DNA of 14,640 nucleotides from JANRKG01 sp033763635 (GCA_033763635.1 JANRKG010000283.1:1-14640), one strand, 5' to 3'. Numbered from the stretch's first letter, positions 7,578-14,527 are shown. Notes: generated by a model from the sequence alone, not told the origin. Translations and numbers: made by a program.

Positions 7578-7653
7578 GATGGGTCGCTAAGATTGATCGA
7601 TAAAAATTGGGTTTCAAAAAGCTAGATACCAAAACTCTAGATATTAAGGCGCT

Positions 7654-8079
7654 ATGACAATCGCTGCATCAAAAACTTTTCTGAAGATCGGGGAAGTTGC
7701 AGCCCGGAGTGGCTTATCCGTTAAAACGATTCGGTATTACGAAGAGATTGGGTTGTTGGCCCCGACTGTGGAACGATCGCAAGCAGGATATCGGTTGTTT
7801 CAAGAGAAGGTGTTGGGGCGGCTGGCCTTTATCAAGCGATCCCAGTCTCTCGGCTTAAGTTTGAACGATATTCAGGGAATTTTACAGGTGCATGATCAGG
7901 GCCAGTTGCCCTGTGGGGAAGTGAAGCAATCCCTTCAAGCCAAGTTGACGATTATCTCAGACCAAATTGCTGCGCTAGAGATTTTGAAGGCGGAGTTACA
8001 GGGGATTCTGTCCGGATGGGACGAACAACCCCTCTTACCGCAATCCGCCCAAACCATTTGCCCCAACTTACAGAGATAA
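7654..8079 (+). CDS. MerR-family transcriptional regulator, metal-responsive type
   Basis: A 141-residue MerR regulator, which normally binds and untwists promoters with long spacers when its ligand is present. The winged helix-turn-helix is clear: LKIGEVAARSGLSVKTIRYY (10-29), EEIGLLAPTVERSQAGYRLF to residue 49 and FIKRSQSLGLSLNDIQGIL (59-77). It is followed by the long dimerisation helix (about 88-120). Cys87 (LPCGEV) sits where ZntR and MerR have a metal-ligand cysteine, and Cys136 (TICPN) lies in the C-terminal region where such proteins hold their second ligand. Copper, zinc or another soft metal is therefore likely; which one cannot be told. No efflux ATPase or metallothionein gene is adjacent. 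A purine-rich AAGGCG precedes the ATG. It converges with the gene at 8100-8324. Confidence 0.9.
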   Translation: MTIAASKTFLKIGEVAARSGLSVKTIRYYEEIGLLAPTVERSQAGYRLFQEKVLGRLAFIKRSQSLGLSLNDIQGILQVHDQGQLPCGEVKQSLQAKLTIISDQIAALEILKAELQGILSGWDEQPLLPQSAQTICPNLQR

Positions 8080-8099
8080 CCCAGTTTTAGTGATCGTCC

Positions 8100-8324
8100 T
8101 TAACGACGATATCTCTGCTCTAGCCAGGTTCGCATCTCCATTTCCGTGCCATAGGCAACGTATTCTCCCGTTTCTGGATCATACCCATGCCAGCCTTTGT
8201 TTACGCCCCGATTCATGCGGGGCTGGATTCGAACGCTCGGTTTGGCAGCAATGCGTTGCAGGCACCCTTGCCCGAAGGCCAGAATTTTTAACAGGAGCGG
8301 GGAAGGAAGATTAAAAACTTTCAT
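8100..8324 (-). CDS. small conserved-looking protein of unknown function
   Basis: A 74-residue protein. The frame is open further upstream to 8432, but the ATG at 8324 is the likely start because AGGAGG (8332-8337) stands 7 nt before it, and the upstream part runs through a heptad repeat. The N-terminal third is moderately hydrophobic (FNLPSPLLLKILAFGQG). The C-terminal half, NKGWHGYDPETGEYVAYGTE then EMRTWLEQRYRR, looks like a small folded domain; tails of the type YDP-TG with E-E-R-W-EQRY seem familiar from cyanobacterial proteins of unknown role. It is divergent from the MocR-type regulator at 8692 and could be its target, though that is inference. Gap to merR is 20 nt. Confidence 0.7.
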   Translation of the reverse strand: MKVFNLPSPLLLKILAFGQGCLQRIAAKPSVRIQPRMNRGVNKGWHGYDPETGEYVAYGTEMEMRTWLEQRYRR

Positions 8325-8390
8325 TGGGAAGCCTCCTGAATGAAAAACAGAGGGATGGTGGCGATTCCATCGAAAAAGGCTGATATGAGA

Positions 8391-8413
8391 GGCAGAAGGC
8401 AAAGGGCAGAAGG
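8391..8413. repeat. heptad array GGCAGAA-GGCAAAG-GGCAGAA-GG
   Basis: Three 7-bp units in perfect register. The same family occurs in reverse complement at 12498-12527. It lies inside the longer open frame upstream of the preferred start at 8324 and makes that extension unlikely to be coding. Confidence 0.65.
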
Positions 8414-8563
8414 TCAATTTATGAAGCCTCATCTTGTCCTAAGTTGAACGGATACTGCCATCGCTATGTTCTAAGAGCGATCGAATGGGAAAGCATGGGG
8501 AATATCGCCTATTCCTACTCTCGTTCAGGTTGTTCTGGATCGAGAAGATACGGTTTTTGCTGT

Positions 8564-8606
8564 TTTTACTAGAACAGTTCTTCATTCTCGAACTGTTCTA
8601 GTAAAA
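8564..8606. promoter_or_regulatory. perfect 17-bp inverted repeat, candidate operator
   Basis: The left arm (8564-8580, TTTTACTAGAACAGTTC) and right arm (8590-8606) are exact reverse complements with a 9-nt spacer. Each arm contains a smaller palindrome, GAACAGTTC and GAACTGTTC, with centres 18 bp apart, so the site could bind two dimers. It lies between divergent genes, 86 bp before the MocR-type GTG start, where an operator fits better than a terminator. The regulator at 8692 is the obvious candidate to bind it. The GAAC/GTTC half-sites also recall LexA boxes of Gram-positive bacteria, but the spacing is wrong. Confidence 0.55.
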
Positions 8607-8691
8607 GTTTTTAGGACTGTACCGGGGCAATCGAGAGAAAAATGATCTATAGTCCGAGTTATTCTGTGTTGCTCTGATAAAGGGGGCTGCT

Positions 8692-10158
8692 GTGAAGATC
8701 CCGCTCGATCGCCAGTCTCAGCAACCGATTTACCTGCAAATCCGCGATCGAATCAGCCATCTCATTACGGCTGGAGCGCTACAACCGGGAATGCAACTTC
8801 CCTCGATTCGGATGTTGGCGGAAACGGTGCAGGTGAACAAACTCACGGTGATTGAAGCTTACAATGTTCTGGAGGCGGACGGCCTGATCCATGCCCGTCA
8901 GGGCGCGGGATACTTTGTGAATACAGGCACTCGCTTGACTCCTCGGCTTGATCCTTCCTTTGCCCCTTCCCAAACGGTGGTGATTCAAGAGCAACCGGGA
9001 ACAACCTTTTCCGAACTCTATCTGGCTTCCGTTCGTGCCCTCCATCAACAAGATTGGTTGGATCTAAGCTGTGGATTTCCCAATCCGCCCGTTGATTTGC
9101 GGCAAGTTTCCCGCCGAGCGATTTCAGATGTGGCCGAAACGCTATTTAACTACGACCTGCCGCAAGGGCAAGCAACTCTCCGTAAGCAGATCGCCCTGAT
9201 GCTTATTCAGCAGGGGTTAGAACTGTCGCCCGATGACCTGATTATTACGAATGGGTCCAAACAAGCCCTTTCCCTGGCAATGCACTACTACCTGAAACCG
9301 GGGGATTGGGTGGTGGTGGAAAGCCCGTCCTATCATGGAGGGTTGGCAATCTTGAGCCATCTGGGAGTTCGGGTAATTGGGATTCCCATGACCCATGAGG
9401 GCATGAACCTGGATTTGCTGGAACAGTACCTCAAAAGCCATCGTCCCCGCCTGATTTACACCATCAGTACCTTGCATAATCCCACAGGCGTTACGTCTTC
9501 CCTGGCCCATCGTCAACGGCTGGTTGCCCTGGCCCACCAGTACGAATGCCCGATTTTAGAGGACAATGCCTATGAAGGGTTGAGTTTTGAACCTGCGCCT
9601 CCGCCGATCAAAGCGATCGATCAGTACGGATGGGTAACGTACATTGGCACTTTCTCGAAAACCCTGATGCCGGGATTGCGGGTGGGTTATATGGTTCCAG
9701 CCAAGCCTCACTATTCGGCCTTGCTGGAGCAAAAACTGCTGCATGATCTTCATGCTTCGACGGTTTCCCAGGCGATCGTCAGCGAATACCTTGCTTCTGG
9801 GCACTACCGTCGTCACCTCAATGCCCTGCGCTCCACCCACCTGCACAGTCGTAACGTCATGTTGCAAGCGATGGAACAACACTTTCCGGAGGGGATGGAA
9901 TGGACGGTCCCTCAGGGGGGGCTGTTTCTCTGGGTGAAACTCCCCCAGACCCTTCCCCTGCAAGCGCTGTATCAAGACTTGGCGGCTCAACGCTTGCTGG
10001 TGGGAAATGGGGCTGCTTTCTTCCCCGGTCGTTCTGCTTATCCGGCGATGCGGCTCAGTTTCATTCGATCGCCAGAGGAGATTGAGCGGGGCATCGCCAT
10101 TTTAGGGCAGCGACTCAAACATCATCTGATGGCCTCTTCCAGCCCTGTTCTGTCCTGA
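8692..10158 (+). CDS. MocR-type GntR regulator with aminotransferase domain (PdxR family)
   Basis: A 488-residue fusion of a GntR winged helix to a fold-type I PLP aminotransferase-like domain. MocR proteins use PLP or its adducts as a signal; PdxR controls vitamin B6 synthesis and GabR controls GABA use. The DNA-binding part spans 1-76 (PLDRQSQQPIYLQI, QLPSIRMLAE, wing at DGLIHARQGAGYFV). The second part (about 120-475) keeps the PLP residues: NPTG (263-266), Asp291 in EDNAYEG, Lys323 in GTFSKTLMPGLRVGY and Arg454 in MRLSF, which in true aminotransferases binds the substrate carboxylate. It starts at GTG, supported by AGGGGG 5 nt upstream. The effector is unknown, and no B6 or GABA gene is adjacent. 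The stop abuts the dapF stop with no spacer. Confidence 0.92.
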   Translation: MKIPLDRQSQQPIYLQIRDRISHLITAGALQPGMQLPSIRMLAETVQVNKLTVIEAYNVLEADGLIHARQGAGYFVNTGTRLTPRLDPSFAPSQTVVIQEQPGTTFSELYLASVRALHQQDWLDLSCGFPNPPVDLRQVSRRAISDVAETLFNYDLPQGQATLRKQIALMLIQQGLELSPDDLIITNGSKQALSLAMHYYLKPGDWVVVESPSYHGGLAILSHLGVRVIGIPMTHEGMNLDLLEQYLKSHRPRLIYTISTLHNPTGVTSSLAHRQRLVALAHQYECPILEDNAYEGLSFEPAPPPIKAIDQYGWVTYIGTFSKTLMPGLRVGYMVPAKPHYSALLEQKLLHDLHASTVSQAIVSEYLASGHYRRHLNALRSTHLHSRNVMLQAMEQHFPEGMEWTVPQGGLFLWVKLPQTLPLQALYQDLAAQRLLVGNGAAFFPGRSAYPAMRLSFIRSPEEIERGIAILGQRLKHHLMASSSPVLS

Positions 10159-11013
10159 CTAAGCCAGGATGCCCTGAAACACTTGCGTTGCCGGACCTGT
10201 CATATAAACCTTCTGGTCTACCTCGGACCATTCAATTTCTAAAGGACCGCCAGGGAGTTCTACGGTGGCGCGTCGTTCACTGCGTCCCGTCAGCACTGCC
10301 GCGACTAGGGAGGCACAGGCCCCCGTTCCACAGGCCAGGGTAATCCCTGCGCCTCGTTCCCAGACACGCATTTTGAGGAAGTCGGGTCGCACGACTTGGA
10401 TGAACTCTGTGTTGGTGCGGCGGGGAAAGACCGGGTGATTCTCAAATTGAGGACCGATCGCCTCTAGAGGAATTGCAGCGACATCCTCCACAAAAGTAAT
10501 GCAGTGGGGATTGCCCATACTGACACAGGTAACGTTCCAGGTTTTTTCTGCTACTTCGAGGGGGCGATCGATGACTTTTTCCGATTCTCCGGTCAGCGTT
10601 GTGGGAATTTCCGCTGCCAGGAGGCGAGGGAGACCCATATCAACCGTCACCTGCCCATCGGCTGCCAGTTTGGGAATCATGATCCCTGCCAGGGTGTGAA
10701 TCTGATAAGCGTGGTCTGGGGCAGGAGGTTGACCATCTGCTGTCTCCAGTTCTGCCAGGAAGCGGGCCAGACAGCGAATTCCATTGCCGCACATTTCCGG
10801 TTCCGACCCATCCGAGTTGAAGATTCGCATGGTGTAGTCTGCCGCTCCCTGTCCGGGAAGGGCGAAGATCACCCCATCGGCTCCCACGCCAAAGTGACGA
10901 TCGCAAACCTGAATCGCCTGTTCTGGCGTAATCCGAGGGTCAGATTGGTGGCGATTGTCAATCAAAATGAAATCATTGCCCAAACCGTGATATTTAGTAA
11001 ACTCAATCCCCAT
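10159..11013 (-). CDS. dapF: diaminopimelate epimerase
   Basis: Converts LL- to meso-diaminopimelate, the precursor of lysine and of the peptidoglycan cross-link, in the cytoplasm without a cofactor. From the ATG at 11013 it has 284 residues, typical for the family. It opens with MGIEFTKYHGLGNDFILIDN. The two catalytic cysteines are Cys75 in EMCGNGIRC and Cys228 in ACGTGACAS; other blocks are GADGVIF, MRIFNSDGSE, MGNPHC and NTEF. A GTG four codons upstream (11025) could also serve, but GGAG at 11019-11022 sits 5 nt before the ATG and homologues begin at this point. It is divergent from hfq, an arrangement I recall in other cyanobacteria, and converges on the MocR-type gene with zero spacing, ending in TAG. 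Confidence 0.97.
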   Translation of the reverse strand: MGIEFTKYHGLGNDFILIDNRHQSDPRITPEQAIQVCDRHFGVGADGVIFALPGQGAADYTMRIFNSDGSEPEMCGNGIRCLARFLAELETADGQPPAPDHAYQIHTLAGIMIPKLAADGQVTVDMGLPRLLAAEIPTTLTGESEKVIDRPLEVAEKTWNVTCVSMGNPHCITFVEDVAAIPLEAIGPQFENHPVFPRRTNTEFIQVVRPDFLKMRVWERGAGITLACGTGACASLVAAVLTGRSERRATVELPGGPLEIEWSEVDQKVYMTGPATQVFQGILA

Positions 11014-11092
11014 AAGGTTCTCCACATCACTTATTAATGATTAGACTGTAAACTGAACTGCAAGCTTTATTCAGCCTTTTCAAGGATTTACC

Positions 11093-11308
11093 ATGTCCAC
11101 AGAGTTAGAAACGGGTCTGCCCAGCATTCGCACCGTCCAGGAAACGATCCGGCAGGGAACCCAGGTAGAAATCTTGCTCATGACGAGCGATCGGCTAACG
11201 GGGAAGCTCCGCTGGCAAGATCCCCATTGCATCTGCCTGATCGATGCCGCGAACCAATCGACCCTGATCTGGCGACAGGCAATCGCCTATATCAAACCCC
11301 TGACGTGA
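11093..11308 (+). CDS. hfq: cyanobacterial-type RNA chaperone Hfq
   Basis: A 71-residue Sm-like protein expected to form hexameric rings. It matches the short cyanobacterial form by GLPSIRTVQETIRQGTQVEI (Sm1 entry), LTGKLRWQD and the closing strand IAYIKP. The classical proximal-site motif Y/F-K-H-A of enteric Hfq is absent. Cyanobacterial Hfq is known to bind RNA poorly and, in Synechocystis, to act through the pilus ATPase PilB1 in twitching motility and DNA uptake; whether this applies here is inference. AAGGA precedes the ATG (11081-11085). The 79-bp gap to divergent dapF must hold both promoters. The downstream gene converges. Confidence 0.93.
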   Translation: MSTELETGLPSIRTVQETIRQGTQVEILLMTSDRLTGKLRWQDPHCICLIDAANQSTLIWRQAIAYIKPLT

Positions 11309-11335
11309 TGAGGGGAGGGGAGGCCGCTGTTGGGG

Positions 11336-11364
11336 GAGAGACGCAGATGCCCGGTTCGCCTCTC
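11336..11364. terminator. possible bidirectional terminator between hfq and dehydrogenase gene
   Basis: GAGAGaCG (11336-11343) can pair with CGcCTCTC (11357-11364) with one mismatch and a 13-nt loop, midway between two convergent genes. A second small hairpin, CCCGT-T-ACGGG (11371-11381), covers the dehydrogenase stop codon. Neither has a T tract, so this is a weak call. Confidence 0.3.
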
Positions 11365-11374
11365 TACACACCCG

Positions 11375-12400
11375 TTACGGGTAGATTGCCACTTTAATCA
11401 CCTGACGTTGTTTCATTGCCTCGAATACCTGAGCGAGGCGGGTCAAATGCTCCTGCTTACTAATGAGTAACTCGAAAGGAATAGTACGACTGACTAACAA
11501 CGCGAGAGCCGATCGCACAAAAGTAGGCGTATTGTGAAAGACCCCTTTGAGCGTCAGTTCATTGTAGTGAAGCTGCTCAGTATTGACAGTAATCGTTGTG
11601 TCACGGGGACAGCCTCCAAACAAATTCACTGTCGCACCGGGACGGGCACAGGCGATTGCGGTCTCCCACACCGAGGGAACGCCCGTTGCCTCAATCACAA
11701 CATCGGCTCCCCAGCCCTCGGTCAATTCGCGCACCTGGGCAGGAACATCGGAGAGCGTGCGGTAATGGAACGTATGGACGGCTCCCAACTTGCGCCCGAT
11801 CGCCAACCGCGCCTCATGCCCCCCAAACAAAATCACCTCCCCAACCTGGGAAGCCAGCACTGCCACAAACATCAGCCCGATCGCCCCATCTCCTAACACC
11901 ACCACCCGATCGCCCGGTCGAATGTTGGAGCGGGCAACCCCATGCAGCACACAGGCGAGGGGTTCCGTGAGGGCCGCCAGATCGTCGGGGAGATCGTCAG
12001 GAATTGGCAAGACATTTTGAGCGACGATCGGGGCTGGAATTTTGACATACTCGGCGAAGGTGCCGTTATTAAAGGTCAGGTTCGGACAGAGGGAATATTC
12101 CTGGCGACGACAGAAAAAGCAGGTGAGGCAGGGGGCTGAGTTGTTGGCGACGATCCGATCGCCCAATTGCCAGCCCGTCACTCCCTCCCCGAATGCCACG
12201 ATGGACCCCGCCACCTCATGTCCAAACAACGTAGGTGGCTTTAACATGCGGGCATGTCCTCCCCGTCGCCACACCTTCAAATCCGTTCCACAGGTAGTGG
12301 AAGCTCCCACCTCAATCACCAACTCCCCTGGCCCCGGAACGGGATCGGGTACGGTTTCTAAACGGAGGTCTTCTTGGCCATAAAGCAGCGCAGCCAGCAT
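11375..12400 (-). CDS. zinc-dependent medium-chain alcohol dehydrogenase-like protein
   Basis: A 341-residue member of the medium-chain dehydrogenase/reductase superfamily, which oxidises an alcohol or polyol with NAD(P). The catalytic zinc ligands are seen as Cys37 (TTCGTD), His61-Glu62 (FGHEVAG) and Glu146 (TEPLAC). The structural zinc lobe has four cysteines at 91, 94, 97 and 105 (APCLTCFFC...SLCP). The Rossmann fold shows GDGAIG (170-175) and GADVVIEATG. The combination resembles the sorbitol, threonine or galactitol-phosphate dehydrogenase branch, but no residue fixes the substrate. The strand after the dinucleotide loop reads VILFGGHEA, without the acidic residue common in NAD-specific enzymes, so cofactor choice is open. 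It converges on hfq. No Shine-Dalgarno sequence is clear before the ATG. Confidence 0.9.
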   Translation of the reverse strand: MLAALLYGQEDLRLETVPDPVPGPGELVIEVGASTTCGTDLKVWRRGGHARMLKPPTLFGHEVAGSIVAFGEGVTGWQLGDRIVANNSAPCLTCFFCRRQEYSLCPNLTFNNGTFAEYVKIPAPIVAQNVLPIPDDLPDDLAALTEPLACVLHGVARSNIRPGDRVVVLGDGAIGLMFVAVLASQVGEVILFGGHEARLAIGRKLGAVHTFHYRTLSDVPAQVRELTEGWGADVVIEATGVPSVWETAIACARPGATVNLFGGCPRDTTITVNTEQLHYNELTLKGVFHNTPTFVRSALALLVSRTIPFELLISKQEHLTRLAQVFEAMKQRQVIKVAIYP

Positions 12401-12461
12401 AGGAGAAATAGGATTGCTTCAAAAGTTTTTAATGTAGCAGGACCTGTTTAGGCGAGTACAG

Positions 12462-12475
12462 GGTGATAGGTGAAA
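12462..12475. repeat. two heptads GGTGATA-GGTGAAA
   Basis: Two 7-bp units in register, related to GGTGATG at 7123-7136 and 4204-4210. It lies upstream of the dehydrogenase gene, in the 130-bp gap to the exported protein gene. Confidence 0.45.
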
Positions 12476-12497
12476 ACGATCGTACCGTAAGCATTGC

Positions 12498-12527
12498 CCT
12501 TCTGCCCTTTGCCTGCTGCCTCTTGCC
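12498..12527. repeat. four heptads CCTTCTG-CCCTTTG-CCTGCTG-CCTCTTG
   Basis: Four 7-bp units in perfect register followed by CC, ending 3 bp before the stop codon of the exported protein gene. The reverse complement (GGCAAGA, GGCAGCA, GGCAAAG, GGCAGAA after shifting the frame) matches the array at 8391-8413. Confidence 0.65.
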
Positions 12528-12530
12528 ATC

Positions 12531-12926
12531 CTATCGAGCTTTGCACACTTCCTGCATCATTACGTCAGCCACCGTATCTTTTTGCACAGCTTCCCAATCT
12601 GAGGGATTTCTGGAAGCCCTGACCGATCGATCCTCGTAAAGCACCGATTCTTGCTTCACCCTAAATCGCTTCTCTCGGCAAGAAATTTCAAAAAGGGCGA
12701 CCGTTGCAACACTGCCATCTTCGTCTGTTTTTGGAGAGACTTGAAATGCTTTTACTTCAACAACATTGCCTTTCCGTTTAATGGAGGTGCGATCGAGAAA
12801 GTGTTTAATATTGCTGTCGTCATCTAACAGAAAAAACCAGTTTTCTGCTTTGACAGGGTATGCAAAAAAGCTAAAGGCTGTGGATGCTAGCAGACAAGAA
12901 ATAGTAAGTTTCGAGAATTTCATCAT
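12531..12926 (-). CDS. small exported protein, possibly of the surface-adhesin E type
   Basis: A 131-residue protein with a clear signal peptide: basic MMKFSK, a hydrophobic core to about residue 22, and a cleavage site near VKA|EN (27/28). Cys11 lies inside the hydrophobic core and no lipobox is evident, so a soluble periplasmic or secreted product is expected. The mature part starts NWFFLLDDDSNIKHFLDRTS, then IKRKGNVVEVKAF, a pattern of Trp, Asp, and Arg-Lys-Gly resembling the Haemophilus protein E-like domain (Adhesin_E). Cys83 and Cys128 could form a disulfide. The two adjacent ATG codons (12926 and 12923) are both usable, and no ribosome binding site is clear. The gene and the spacer behind it are richer in A+T than the neighbours. 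Adhesion itself is not shown. Confidence 0.75.
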   Translation of the reverse strand: MMKFSKLTISCLLASTAFSFFAYPVKAENWFFLLDDDSNIKHFLDRTSIKRKGNVVEVKAFQVSPKTDEDGSVATVALFEISCREKRFRVKQESVLYEDRSVRASRNPSDWEAVQKDTVADVMMQEVCKAR

Positions 12927-13065
12927 TTTGAAACATCTTTTAGAAAAAATAGTTTAGGTGATTCCTAGTCAAATTCCAACTTAAATTCATCTTTGAAATA
13001 ATGCAATTTTTGACATCAACCTTTTGCCATTCAACCTAAAGGTATTCATCATCAATTATTCCAGA

Positions 13066-14274
13066 CTACCCAACTGCAACTTTTCTGCAAAACCGATCGC
13101 CCACCGCAATAGAAATTCCCGCCAAAATAAACAGTAAAACTCCTAACAAGATCGTCCCTGCTGGTGTTAGAACTCCCGGTGTCATCCAGGCGCTATATAA
13201 CACCATTGCCAGGGAAAAACCACCGAAATAAGTCCCGATCGCCAGTCCCCCCCACCGCGCTGGAGCCAGTTCTAAAGCGAGGGGAATAGTGCCATTGACG
13301 ACGGGACTCAGGGCGGCGATCGATATCAGCAGCACAATCGGAAGCAGGAACGATGGCAAAGCAGTCAATAGGGTGAGACAGGCCGCAGTGCCCCCGGCCC
13401 CGATGATCATGGTCTTCGCGTTACCAATGCGAGTGGCAATGACTCCGGCTGCCAGGGCGAACAAAGCCAGGGCGATCGAAAGCAACCCCAGAGACAGGTT
13501 CAGGTTTATTGCTGGATAATTAGCCTGTAGTAGTTTGGGCAGAATCTCGCCCATCATTAACCGGGTGCCCCCAGCAATCAACAGTCCTAACACGAAGAGA
13601 ACAGTGAGCGCTTTCAGGGGAAAGGGGTGGGGATTAGAAGCAGCAGGGGAAGGTTCGCTTGGGGGAAGTTGAGCATGGACGATGCGTAATACAACCGTTG
13701 CACCCAGCAGAACCCCAGAGCCGATCGCAAACGTTACGGTTGGTCCCAGCCCTAAAATAAATCCGGAGGCCAGGGGACGCAAGGCACCCACCAATCCTCC
13801 GGTGAGCGTGAGAACACTGAATGCCTGGGGCAGTTTTGTAGCGAAGGCATAATTCGCAAGTAAAACAATGACTGGACTGCGGAAAAGGGTCATTGCCAAG
13901 GCCCAGGTGATCGCCAATCCTTGCAGCAACCAGGGAGTCAGGGCGATCGATGGACCCAACAGTACGACCAGGGGAATCAGGATAAATAACCCTGCTGACA
14001 GAATCACGCCCAGGGCAATTAAGGGAAAGCGAGTGCCCAGCCATCGCTGCTGGCGATCGGACAAGGCTCCCATGAGTGGCTCCATCCCAACCGCCAGCAG
14101 ATTCTCGACCATGAGCAGATGTTTTGCCAGCGACTCTGGAAGTCCCAATTGCACTAACAAGCGAACAAGATACAGGTTATAAATCACCCAGGATAAGGTA
14201 ATTGCCCCTTGAACAGCGGCAAGGCTACAGACCTGGAGCCACTGAATCGAGGCTTGAGGCTTTGAAACATTCAT
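13066..14274 (-). CDS. MFS transporter
   Basis: A 402-residue polytopic membrane protein with about 12 hydrophobic helices in two halves separated by a polar loop rich in Ser and Pro (PPSEPSPAASNPHP). It should sit in the inner membrane and move a small solute with a proton or other ion. After the second helix comes GALSDRQQRWLGTRFPLI, a form of the MFS loop motif G-x-L-S-D-R that resembles sugar transporters of the GPH or sucrose-carrier type more than drug exporters. The second half has the weaker repeat AAGVIATRIGNAKT. The substrate is unknown. The ATG at 14274 begins MNVSKPQASIQWLQV, a plausible cytoplasmic head. It is divergent from the truncated gene at 14420. Confidence 0.88.
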   Translation of the reverse strand: MNVSKPQASIQWLQVCSLAAVQGAITLSWVIYNLYLVRLLVQLGLPESLAKHLLMVENLLAVGMEPLMGALSDRQQRWLGTRFPLIALGVILSAGLFILIPLVVLLGPSIALTPWLLQGLAITWALAMTLFRSPVIVLLANYAFATKLPQAFSVLTLTGGLVGALRPLASGFILGLGPTVTFAIGSGVLLGATVVLRIVHAQLPPSEPSPAASNPHPFPLKALTVLFVLGLLIAGGTRLMMGEILPKLLQANYPAINLNLSLGLLSIALALFALAAGVIATRIGNAKTMIIGAGGTAACLTLLTALPSFLLPIVLLISIAALSPVVNGTIPLALELAPARWGGLAIGTYFGGFSLAMVLYSAWMTPGVLTPAGTILLGVLLFILAGISIAVGDRFCRKVAVG

Positions 14275-14382
14275 CGGGCAAGCACACGGTTAAATTACTC
14301 TCAGGGTAGCAAAGCATACCGATAAGCCAGAAAAAATTAAATTCTGTGCATTGTCCTGATCACACCTCCGGAGCAGTGTTCC

Positions 14383-14406
14383 TGATGGATAGGATGTTAC
14401 CCATCA
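14383..14406. promoter_or_regulatory. short inverted repeat upstream of the truncated gene
   Basis: TGATGG (14383-14388) and CCATCA (14401-14406) are exact reverse complements 12 nt apart, just before the ATG at 14420. It may be an operator or a leader hairpin. A separate 8-bp palindrome, CTCCGGAG, lies at 14366-14373. Both could be chance. Confidence 0.25.
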
Positions 14407-14419
14407 AACTCAGAGAATT

Positions 14420-14527
14420 ATGAAATTCAAGGTCTTTGCGATCGCCCTGTTGCTGCCGTACCTGGGGGCTGTGAGTCCTGCGCGAGCAGAAAATCCTGCC
14501 AATCTCAGGCACTCAGGTTTAGACTAA
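14420..14527 (+). pseudogene. truncated exported protein gene, probably a pentapeptide-repeat type
   Basis: A 35-codon frame that opens with a complete signal peptide: MKFKVFAIALLLPYLGAVSP, then a cleavage site near ARA|EN, and only 12 further residues (ENPANLRHSGLD) before TAA at 14525-14527. A signal peptide with almost no mature protein is best explained as the 5' stub of a broken gene. Exported cyanobacterial pentapeptide-repeat proteins often begin the mature part with ENP-x-x-L, so I suspect that family, from memory only. What follows is dense in palindromes and leads into another frame at 14599, so an insertion is likely. The break lies somewhere after about 14500. It could instead be a genuine small secreted peptide. 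Confidence 0.55.

Larger units (their letters stand above)
8325..8691. other. 367-bp divergent intergenic region
   Basis: No credible gene was found here. It holds, in order, the strong ribosome binding site of the minus-strand gene (8332-8337), a heptad repeat (8391-8413), two short inverted repeats (ATCGCT/AGCGAT at about 8459-8480 and GGAATA/TATTCC at about 8499-8515), the perfect 17-bp inverted repeat (8564-8606), a possible -10 TATAGT (8648-8653) without a good -35, and the AGGGGG ribosome binding site of the MocR-type gene (8681-8686). The size and the amount of structure suggest control of both flanking genes. Confidence 0.6.

Noticed and set aside
8325..8432. N-terminal extension of the 74-residue protein to 8432
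   Set aside because: It would translate a heptad repeat, and the AGGAGG at 8332-8337 clearly serves the ATG at 8324.
8564..8606. Reading the 17-bp inverted repeat as an intrinsic terminator
   Set aside because: It lies between divergent genes, its stem is AT-rich at the base, and no gene ends toward it. The following GTTTTT is short. An operator fits better.
10504..11037. 177-codon open frame on the plus strand opposite dapF
   Set aside because: dapF is unmistakable on the other strand with both catalytic cysteines; the opposite frame has no recognisable motif.
4204..12527. CRISPR array suggested by the repeated short units
   Set aside because: Units are 7 bp, degenerate and contiguous without spacers, and no cas gene is present.
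13019..13043. ACCTTT/AAAGGT inverted repeat as terminator of the MFS gene
   Set aside because: Only 6 bp with a 13-nt loop in an AT-rich stretch and no T tract; likely chance.
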